NCBI GenBank assembly: GCA_964526035.1 | Contig: CAZGKE010000081.1 | Location: 1 to 14,966, forward strand | DNA: 14,966 nucleotides | Direction: 5' to 3' | Source: DAOMOD01 sp964526035 | Lineage (GTDB): Bacteria; Pseudomonadota; Gammaproteobacteria; Xanthomonadales; BPKI01 | Shown: positions 5,978 through 11,752 of the stretch, in pieces | Numbering within the stretch: the stretch's first letter is position 1 | How the letters are laid out: the number at the start of each line of letters is the position of its first letter | Notes under the pieces: model-generated | What the model saw: only the letters and a program-made list of their open reading frames with translations | What the model was told of the DNA's origin: nothing | The model's database searches: none | Translations under genes and position numbers: made by a program

Positions 5978-7008
5978 TTGGCCCGCCCGAAGATGCGCGG
6001 CGCGCTGTAGCGGTCGATCAGGGGTGCCGCGCAATTCATCAGCAGCACGGCGAAGGCGACGCCATCGGGGTACGCGCCCCAGCGTCGGATCGAAAGCGTC
6101 AGCACTGCCACACCGGCGCCGAAGATCAAGCGACCGCGCGGCGTCGAGCAGCCCGATACCGGATCGGTGGCGATGAAGAACGCGCCGAGCACCAGCGCGC
6201 CGGAAAACACGTGCTGCAGCGGGAACGGATGGAAGTCGGGATCGACGAAGTGAAACGGCAGGGTGAGAAGGATGGTCGTCCCCAGCAGCGCCACCGGCAC
6301 ATGCCAGGAGATCACCCGCATCAGCATCAGAAACAAGCCGCCGAGCGCGTACCAGTTGGCGATCCACTCCCAACCCTTGCCGCCGAAGTCGCCGAAGACC
6401 GGATCGGCGCGGATTTCGCCAAGCGTACGGCCGTCAGACGTCATGTGGCGTACGGTCTCCAGCGGCGTGGCTCCGGTGACCGCATCCCAGCCCAGCCCCA
6501 CCGGAAGATCGCCGAGGAAGATCGCCCGCATGGCCTCGACCAGCCCGATCGGATGCTGTGCGAGCTGGTGCGGCGGCAGCCACTGGCTGACTTCGAACGG
6601 GAAGCACACCAGCACCACCGCAAAGCCGACCATCGCCGGATTGAACAGGTTGTGACCGATTCCGCCGTAGAGGTGCTTGGCGAAAACAATCGCCGCCAGC
6701 ATGCCGACGACCGCGATCCACCACGGCGCAAGCGGCGGAATGCACAGCGCGAACAGCACGGCGGCGACAGCTGCACTGCCGTCGAGCAGGAAAGTGCGCA
6801 TGGCCGCGCCGCGCGCCTTCAGCATCGCCGCCTCCAGCGCATAGGCGGCGGTCAGCGCCACGGCGATCTGCACCAGCACACCCGGACCGAAGTAGTACAC
6901 GTGCGCCAGCACACCGGGCGTCAGCGCCAGCAGCACCAGCAGCATCACCCGACGCACGCTGGTCGGCGGCGCCGCGTGCGGCGCGCCCGAAGTCGCGAAG
7001 GACTTCAA
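5974..7008 (-). CDS. rnfD: Rnf/Rsx electron transport complex subunit D
   Basis: 344-residue polytopic inner-membrane protein with many hydrophobic helices (for example RRVMLLVLLALTPGVLAHVY, SAAVAAVLFALCIPPLAPWW). The covalent FMN site is visible as DAVTGATPLETVRH, with T181 the expected phosphothreonine-FMN attachment residue. GGIGHNLFNPAMVGFA and HVFSGALVLGAFFIATDPVSG are characteristic of the RnfD/NqrB family. The start is TTG at 7008, sharing TTGA with the rnfC stop, with AGGA about 9 bases upstream. The unusual start codon and overlap suggest translation coupled to rnfC. It ends in an ATGA overlap with rnfG. Confidence 0.95.
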   Translation of the reverse strand: MKSFATSGAPHAAPPTSVRRVMLLVLLALTPGVLAHVYYFGPGVLVQIAVALTAAYALEAAMLKARGAAMRTFLLDGSAAVAAVLFALCIPPLAPWWIAVVGMLAAIVFAKHLYGGIGHNLFNPAMVGFAVVLVCFPFEVSQWLPPHQLAQHPIGLVEAMRAIFLGDLPVGLGWDAVTGATPLETVRHMTSDGRTLGEIRADPVFGDFGGKGWEWIANWYALGGLFLMLMRVISWHVPVALLGTTILLTLPFHFVDPDFHPFPLQHVFSGALVLGAFFIATDPVSGCSTPRGRLIFGAGVAVLTLSIRRWGAYPDGVAFAVLLMNCAAPLIDRYSAPRIFGRAK

Positions 7009-8591
7009 GAGGACTGTTCCTGCTGCTTGCGCGCCTTGGCGCGGGCGATGGCTTCGGCCACCGCCTCCGGGTTCGACAGCTGCTGTTTGCGCGCCTGCTG
7101 ACGCGCCTCGCGCTCGGCGGTCTGCGTCTCAAGACGCAGCTTGCGCGCTTCGAAGCGTTCGCGAGCCGCGGCTGCGCGACGCTCCTCGCCGCCGCGATGG
7201 CGCAGTTCGGCCTTGGCGTGGCGGTACCAGTCGACCAGCGGAATATGGCTTGGACACACCTGGTCGCAGCAGCCGCATTCGATGCAATCGAACAGGCCGT
7301 GGCGCTCGGTTTCCTTCCAGTCGCGCGCGACGACGTGGCGGTGCAGCTCGTGGGGCAGCAGCTGCGCCGGGCATACCGTGACGCAGGCCATGCAGCGTAT
7401 GCACGGCATCTCCGGTGCGGTCTCACGCACATCCTCTGCCGGCAGCGCCAGCACGCAGTTGGTTGCCTTGGTGACCGGGAAGCGGTCGTGCGGCAGCGCC
7501 ACGCCCATCATCGGTCCGCCTACCAGTAGCCGCGCCGCACGTTCGGTGTATCCGCCGGCCGCAGCCACCAGATGTTCGATCGGCGTGCCCAGGCGCACTT
7601 CGAAATTGCGCGGCTCGATGATGCCGCGACCGCTGACGGTGACGACCCTCGAGGTCAGCGGTTCGCCGTGCACCACCGCCGCGCAGATCGCCGCCGCGGT
7701 GCCGACGTTGATGCTGGCCACGCCGATGTCGCGCGGCAGGCCGCCTGACGGTACTTCCAGTCCGGTCAGGACCTTGATCAGCTGGCGTTCGCCGCCCTCC
7801 GGATAGCGCGTGTGCACCTTGACCAGCTGCACCGGAATCGGCCGATCCAATGCGCCCTCGGCATCCTCCTCGAAGTGCAGGGTCGAGCCCGGCCGGGTGC
7901 CCGGGTCGCTTGGGGTCTGTTCGGTTTCCGCCAGGTCGCGGGCGAGGGATTGCGACAGCGCGGCGAAGGCCGCTTCCATGTGATCCTCGACGGCGATGAC
8001 GATACGCCTGGCATCAAGAATGCGCGCGGCCAGACGTGCGCCGAAGATCACCGAATGCGGGCGCGCGCGGATCAGACTGTCGTCGCAGGCGATGTAGGGC
8101 TCGCACTCGGCGCCGTTGACGATCAGCAACTTGCGCGGCACCGAGAGTTTTTCGGCGGTGGGAAACGCCGCGCCACCGAGGCCGACCACGCCGGCCTCAT
8201 GGATGCGTTCAATCAACGCGTCGGCCGGTACGCTGAAGGGATCGGCGATGGACGGCAGGCGTTGCCAGGTGTCGCGGCCGTCCGGTTCGATGATGATGCA
8301 GGTTTCTTCGGCGAACGGCGGACGCGGCGTCGGGCGCGGCTCGATCGCCTTGATGCGCCCAGAGGTCGAGGCATGCAGCGGCGCGCTCAGGCCCGGTCCA
8401 GCGCGCGCCAGCAACTGTCCCGCCAGCACCGTGTCACCTACCGCAACCACCACCTCGGCTGGCATGCCGGCATGCTGCACCAGCGGCAGCACGATCTCGT
8501 CCGGCAGCGGACAGACGTGCAGCGGCCTGGCGGTCGACACCGACTTCTTCGGATCGAGCTTCAGGCCACCGGGGAAATTGTGCAGGCGCAT
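7005..8591 (-). CDS. rnfC: Rnf/Rsx electron transport complex subunit C
   Basis: 528-residue peripheral subunit that contacts NADH through a flavin domain and passes electrons to iron-sulfur clusters. Visible features are the N-terminal HNFPGGLKLDPKK, a biotinyl/lipoyl-like strand region (40-82), the nucleotide and FMN loop VVGLGGAAFPTAEKL (about 135-149), and two ferredoxin motifs, CIRCMACVTVCP (C397, C400, C403, C407) and CIECGCCDQVCP (C436, C439, C442, C446). The C-terminus is a charged Ala/Arg/Glu helix, shorter than in E. coli RsxC. About 30 extra residues (roughly 219-251, acidic and Pro/Gly-rich) separate IAVEDHMEAAF from TRYPEGG compared with the E. coli protein as I recall it. ATG at 8591 sits 6 bases after TACAAT, so rnfC probably has its own promoter. 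It is separated from rnfB by 180 bases of repeats. Confidence 0.96.
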   Translation of the reverse strand: MRLHNFPGGLKLDPKKSVSTARPLHVCPLPDEIVLPLVQHAGMPAEVVVAVGDTVLAGQLLARAGPGLSAPLHASTSGRIKAIEPRPTPRPPFAEETCIIIEPDGRDTWQRLPSIADPFSVPADALIERIHEAGVVGLGGAAFPTAEKLSVPRKLLIVNGAECEPYIACDDSLIRARPHSVIFGARLAARILDARRIVIAVEDHMEAAFAALSQSLARDLAETEQTPSDPGTRPGSTLHFEEDAEGALDRPIPVQLVKVHTRYPEGGERQLIKVLTGLEVPSGGLPRDIGVASINVGTAAAICAAVVHGEPLTSRVVTVSGRGIIEPRNFEVRLGTPIEHLVAAAGGYTERAARLLVGGPMMGVALPHDRFPVTKATNCVLALPAEDVRETAPEMPCIRCMACVTVCPAQLLPHELHRHVVARDWKETERHGLFDCIECGCCDQVCPSHIPLVDWYRHAKAELRHRGGEERRAAAARERFEARKLRLETQTAEREARQQARKQQLSNPEAVAEAIARAKARKQQEQSS

Positions 8592-8771
8592 GCGGGCATT
8601 GTAGACGGGGGGGCGACTATGCTTCCCGGGCAGGGCGCATATCTTGAGGCCGTGCCCTGTTGATCCTCTGTTTTCGCGTCAACTCTCTGCTTCGATGCGC
8701 TTACCTCGGGGCCTCAGCCCCGATCAGGGCGCTGCATCGATGCGACGGTACGGTCGCGCACGGGTGCGCTC
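8592..8771. repeat. rnfB-rnfC spacer: promoter and palindromes
   Basis: 180 bases. They hold the rnfC -10-like hexamer (8598-8603), about 100 bases with nothing I recognise, a hairpin GGGGC-CTCA-GCCCC within 8706-8724, and the REP unit at 8753-8775. No gene is seen. A similar CAGCCCCGAT string closes the window at 14957-14966. Confidence 0.65.
8598..8603 (-). promoter_or_regulatory. -10-like TACAAT for rnfC, 6 bases before ATG
   Basis: TACAAT-GCCCGC-ATG on the minus strand. It would give rnfCDG-pdxH-btuF-like expression independent of rnfAB. The -35 region is not recognisable. Confidence 0.6.
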
Positions 8772-8775
8772 CTAC
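8753..8775 (-). repeat. GTAG-headed REP palindrome overlapping the rnfB stop
   Basis: Identical 23-base unit to 156-178, in the same orientation relative to the upstream gene. Stem GCGCAC/GTGCGC at 8756-8769. The head supplies the rnfB stop TAG (8772-8774). Confidence 0.85.
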
Positions 8776-9314
8776 AACGGCATGCGCATCCTCGGCGGTG
8801 GCCAGCGCCAGGCTTCGTCGACTTCGACCATGTCGATGCAATCGACCGGACAAGGCGGCAGGCACAGATCGCAGCCGGTGCATGCCTGCTCGATCACCGT
8901 GTGCATGCGCTTGGGCGCGCCGACGATGGCGTCCACCGGACAGGCCTGGATGCACAGGGTGCAGCCGATGCAGGTGGCCTCGTCGATCACCGCGACGCGG
9001 CGCGGCTTCTCCTCGCCGTGCTCGGCCGACAGCGGCTTGGGTTCGCGGCCCAGCAGCTCGGCCAGCGCGCGGACGCCGTCCTCGCCTCCGGGCGGACACT
9101 GGTTGATGTCGGCCTCGCCGCTGGCGATGGCCTCGGCATACGGGCGACATCCGGGAAAGCCGCACTGGCCGCACTGGGTCTGCGGCAGGATGCGGTCGAT
9201 GGCCTCCACCACCGGATCGCCCTCGACCCGGAAGCGCCGCGCGGCGTAGCCCAGCGCCAGACCGAACACGAGCGCCAGACCGGCCAGCACGGCGACCGCC
9301 GTCAGCATGCCCAT
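8772..9314 (-). CDS. rnfB: Rnf/Rsx electron transport complex subunit B (ferredoxin subunit)
   Basis: 180 residues. An N-terminal membrane helix (about 3-24, VAVLAGLALVFGLALGY) is followed by a 4Fe-4S binding segment CGQCGFPGC ... INQCPPGG (C48, C51, C56, C73) and two classical ferredoxin motifs, CIGCTLCIQACP (C115, C118, C121, C125) and CTGCDLCLPPCP (C145, C148, C151, C155). RnfB is thought to be the contact with soluble ferredoxin or the downstream acceptor. ATG at 9314 shares ATGA with the rnfA stop. The C-terminal tail after the last cluster is short (about 25 residues, rich in Pro, Arg and Met), and its TAG stop is the head of a palindromic repeat, so the original 3' end may have been altered by the repeat. 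Confidence 0.96.
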   Translation of the reverse strand: MGMLTAVAVLAGLALVFGLALGYAARRFRVEGDPVVEAIDRILPQTQCGQCGFPGCRPYAEAIASGEADINQCPPGGEDGVRALAELLGREPKPLSAEHGEEKPRRVAVIDEATCIGCTLCIQACPVDAIVGAPKRMHTVIEQACTGCDLCLPPCPVDCIDMVEVDEAWRWPPPRMRMPL

Positions 9315-9892
9315 CAGGGCGTCATGCCGGCGAAACCCATGAAGGCCAGGGCCATCAGCCCCGCCGTGACCAGCGCCAGCGGCGCGCCGCGAAACGCGAC
9401 CGGCGCCGGCGCGTGTTCGATGCGCTCGCGCAGCGCGGCAAACAGGATCAGCGCCAGGCCAAACCCGACCGCAGCGCCGAAGCCGAAGATGATCGAGCCG
9501 AGCAGATCATGGTCGCCCTGCAGGTTGAGCAGGGCCACGCCGAGCACAGCGCAGTTGGTGGTGATCAGCGGCAGGAACAACCCGAGCACCTCATGAAGCA
9601 GCGGCGCCATCTTGCGCATGGCCGCCTCGGTGAACTGCACCAGCGCGGCGATTACCAGAATGAAGGTCAGCGTGCGCAGATACTCCAGCCCCAACGGCAT
9701 CAGCAGGTAGGTGTAGGCGAGATAGCTGATCGCCGAGGACAGAGTCAGCACGAAGGCCGTGGCGATCGCCAGCCCGTACGCACTTTCAAGATTCCGCGAC
9801 ACGCCCATGAACGGGCACAGCCCGAGAAATTTGGTCAGCACGAAGTTGTTGACCAGCACGGTGCCAACGAGGATGAGGATCCATTCGGTCAT
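9314..9892 (-). CDS. rnfA: Rnf/Rsx electron transport complex subunit A
   Basis: 192-residue integral membrane protein with about six helices. Family residues are NNFVLTKFLGLCPFMGVS with C26 and LITTNCAVLGVALLN with C114. These cysteines line up with those that, together with the matching pair in RnfE, hold a 2Fe-2S cluster in the middle of the membrane. No rnfE is found downstream in this window. ATG at 9892 lacks a Shine-Dalgarno and lies 6 bases after TAAACT, a -10-like hexamer, which suggests a leaderless transcript. It is the first gene of the minus-strand block and is divergent from the secreted beta-helix gene. Confidence 0.96.
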   Translation of the reverse strand: MTEWILILVGTVLVNNFVLTKFLGLCPFMGVSRNLESAYGLAIATAFVLTLSSAISYLAYTYLLMPLGLEYLRTLTFILVIAALVQFTEAAMRKMAPLLHEVLGLFLPLITTNCAVLGVALLNLQGDHDLLGSIIFGFGAAVGFGLALILFAALRERIEHAPAPVAFRGAPLALVTAGLMALAFMGFAGMTP

Positions 9893-9898
9893 GGCGCC

Positions 9899-9904
9899 AG
9901 TTTA
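9899..9904 (-). promoter_or_regulatory. -10-like TAAACT for rnfA, 6 bases before ATG
   Basis: TAAACT-GGCGCC-ATG on the minus strand. The hexamer is a weaker match (4 of 6 to TATAAT), but the spacing to ATG is the same as for the TACAAT genes. Confidence 0.45.
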
Positions 9905-9930
9905 CGGGGAGCGGGGAGCGAGGAGCAGGG
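9905..9930 (-). repeat. CTCCCCG-type short tandem repeat before rnfA
   Basis: Imperfect GGGGAGC units (plus strand) directly upstream of the rnfA -10-like hexamer. The inverted counterpart lies at 10111-10144 before the beta-helix gene, so both divergent genes have the same repeat just upstream. Confidence 0.6.
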
Positions 9931-9950
9931 AAGCGCCGACATGTCTCTTT

Positions 9951-9973
9951 GTAGGAGCCCACCGGTGGGCGAC
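9951..9973 (+). repeat. GTAG-headed REP palindrome
   Basis: GTAGGAGCCCACC head and a perfect palindrome GCCCACCGGTGGGC (9957-9970) with a GAC tail. It is a variant of the units at 156 and 8753 with compensating stem changes, and almost the same as 14797-14819. Confidence 0.85.
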
Positions 9974-9981
9974 ACTCTGTC

Positions 9982-10092
9982 GTAGGTTGGCGGTGAGCAA
10001 AGCGAACCCCAACGATCCGCGATCCAACAACTCGCCGCGAATCGCCGGCCGGGCACTACACGTTGGGCATCGCTACGCTCAGCCCAACCTAC
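9982..10092. repeat. GTAG-headed inverted-repeat element, diverged copy 3
   Basis: Arms GTAGGTTGGCGG...ACCCCAAC (9982-10013) and GTTGGGCATCG...CCAACCTAC (10062-10092) match copies 1 and 2 in form but are diverged, with an unrelated centre. It lies between the divergent rnfA and beta-helix genes. Confidence 0.75.
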
Positions 10093-10110
10093 GTATGCCG
10101 TTCCCCTGCC

Positions 10111-10144
10111 CCCTGCTCCCCGTTCCCCGTTCCCCGCTCCCCGC
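10111..10144 (+). repeat. CTCCCCG/TTCCCCG-type short tandem repeat before the beta-helix gene
   Basis: Imperfect heptamers (CTCCCCG, TTCCCCG, TTCCCCG, CTCCCCG) about 25 bases before the start codon, inverted relative to 9905-9930. I do not see a convincing promoter between them and the gene. Confidence 0.6.
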
Positions 10145-10168
10145 AACATCGCGTATCGTGGCAAGACC

Positions 10169-11608
10169 ATGGCCGCAGCACTCGCCCATGCCGTTCGCTT
10201 CCGTTTGCTGGTAGTCCTTCCGACGCTGCTGGCTGCATCGCCTGCCGCCGCGCTGCACGCCGAGTACGGGCAGTGTGCGGACACAGTTCCCGAGCGCATC
10301 ATTGATGTGACGCCGGGCCAGGACTACCGTCCGATCCTGTCTACCCTTGGCCCCGGTGATCTGTTGCGGTTCGCCGCAGGCACGCACGGCTTCGGTCTCA
10401 CGCTGTCGGGGGTCGCTGGGGAGCCGGGGCGCTGCATTCTGATCGAAGGTCCGGCGACCGGGCCGCGCGCGCGTTTCACTGCACGGACGTGCTGCAACAC
10501 GGTAAGCCTCACAGACGTCGCCTGGGTGGCGATCCGGAATCTCGAACTGGACGGCCAGGATTTCGCCGGCGTGGACGCGGTGAAGTGCGAGAGCCCGGCG
10601 AATTTCGCGCATCACGTGACCGTGGAGAACCTGCTGATCCACTCTCATGCCGGCAACGAGCAGCAGACCGTCGGCATCTCCACCAAGTGTCCGGCCTGGA
10701 ACTGGGTAATACGGCGCAACCTGATCCTCGGTGCGCCGGGCGACCCGCCGGCCGGCACCGGGATCTATCTGGGCAATTCCGACGGCAATGACGAGCTGGT
10801 CCACTCCCTGATCGAGTACAACCTGATCGCCGACACCATCGGCTACGCGATGCAGATCAAGCACCAGAACGGACGGCCGCAGCCGGACATGCCGGTGCCC
10901 GGCCGCACGGTGATCCGCCACAACGTGTTCGTGAAGGCGACCAACGGCTCCACCGGTGCGGCCGCGCGTCCCAATCTCCTGGTCGGCCGTGCGCCGCTGT
11001 CAGGTCCTGGTGCCGACGATGTCACCGAGATCTACGGCAATCTCTTCGTGCAGAACGACTCCGGCAGCGAGGGCCTGTTCCAGGGCACCGGCAACATCGC
11101 CTTTTACGCCAACCTGCTGTTCAACGGCTTCGGCAGTGGTGCATCCTTCCAGGCCCACGAGGGCGGCGTGTCGCGCGACGTCACCGTGTTCCGCAACACC
11201 GTGGTGACAGCCGGCACCGGGATCTCGGTGAGCAGTCCCGATGCCGGCTTCGTGCAGCGCGTGGTCGGCAATGCGGCGTTCGCGGCCACGCCGCTTTCCG
11301 GCGGCAGCCAGTCAGGCAATGCCACCGACACTTTTGCCAGCGCCGCGCTGGCCGTAGCGTCGCCTACTCCTGACCTGCCCGGACTCGATCTGCACCCGCT
11401 GGCCGGCGCCCTGCTTGGTGCCGACGTGAACGAAACCGGATTCAACCGCTTCAACGACTGGGATCGCGACTTCAACGGCGCTGTGCGTTTGCTGGCCCGG
11501 CGCGGCGCCTACGCCAGCGATGGCGCCAATCCCGGCTGGCTGCCGGCGCTGGAACGCAAGCCGGAGATCGTCGATCTCGACGTGGTGTTTGCGGACGGGT
11601 TCGAGTAG
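10169..11608 (+). CDS. Secreted right-handed parallel beta-helix protein with ADGFE C-terminus
   Basis: 479 residues. A signal peptide is clear (hydrophobic FRLLVVLPTLLAASPAAALHA, cleavage near residues 28-31). The mature part has repeated short strands typical of right-handed beta-helix proteins: VAWVAIRNLELDGQDF, HHVTVENLLIHSH, NWVIRRNLILGAP, SLIEYNLIADT, RTVIRHNVFVKAT, DVTEIYGNLFVQND, IAFYANLLFNGF and VTVFRNTVVTAG. Such folds include pectate lyases, alginate epimerases and surface proteins. I see no catalytic residues that select one, so no substrate is proposed. It ends VVFADGFE, a short acidic tail I associate with secreted proteins of this bacterial group; its role is unknown. The gene stands alone, divergent from rnfA and convergent with metG. 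The TAG stop runs straight into a GGGAC/GGGACTC repeat. The start at 10169 is chosen because the signal peptide follows directly. Confidence 0.85.
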   Translation: MAAALAHAVRFRLLVVLPTLLAASPAAALHAEYGQCADTVPERIIDVTPGQDYRPILSTLGPGDLLRFAAGTHGFGLTLSGVAGEPGRCILIEGPATGPRARFTARTCCNTVSLTDVAWVAIRNLELDGQDFAGVDAVKCESPANFAHHVTVENLLIHSHAGNEQQTVGISTKCPAWNWVIRRNLILGAPGDPPAGTGIYLGNSDGNDELVHSLIEYNLIADTIGYAMQIKHQNGRPQPDMPVPGRTVIRHNVFVKATNGSTGAAARPNLLVGRAPLSGPGADDVTEIYGNLFVQNDSGSEGLFQGTGNIAFYANLLFNGFGSGASFQAHEGGVSRDVTVFRNTVVTAGTGISVSSPDAGFVQRVVGNAAFAATPLSGGSQSGNATDTFASAALAVASPTPDLPGLDLHPLAGALLGADVNETGFNRFNDWDRDFNGAVRLLARRGAYASDGANPGWLPALERKPEIVDLDVVFADGFE

Positions 11609-11630
11609 GGACGGGACTCGGGACTCGGGA
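11606..11630 (+). repeat. GGGACTC tandem heptamers after the beta-helix gene
   Basis: Two exact GGGACTC units (11613-11626) with partial units on both sides, starting in the TAG stop codon. Simple heptamers like this are familiar in intergenic DNA of Xanthomonadales. Confidence 0.6.
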
Positions 11631-11686
11631 AAAGCGACGTGCGCCGTACGCCTTGATTCCTGGCTTCGGTCATCCGTCCTCCGTTC

Positions 11687-11710
11687 GTAGGTCGGCACCC
11701 CTGTGCCGAC
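11687..11710 (+). repeat. GTAG-headed palindrome between convergent genes
   Basis: GTAG head then GTCGGCAC-CCCT-GTGCCGAC, an eight-base perfect stem. It lies between the convergent beta-helix gene and metG and could help end transcription of either, although no T-run follows in the plus direction. Confidence 0.7.
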
Positions 11711-11752
11711 AATAGCCACTTCGCACGCACCGAACACGGCGGAATGATGAGC

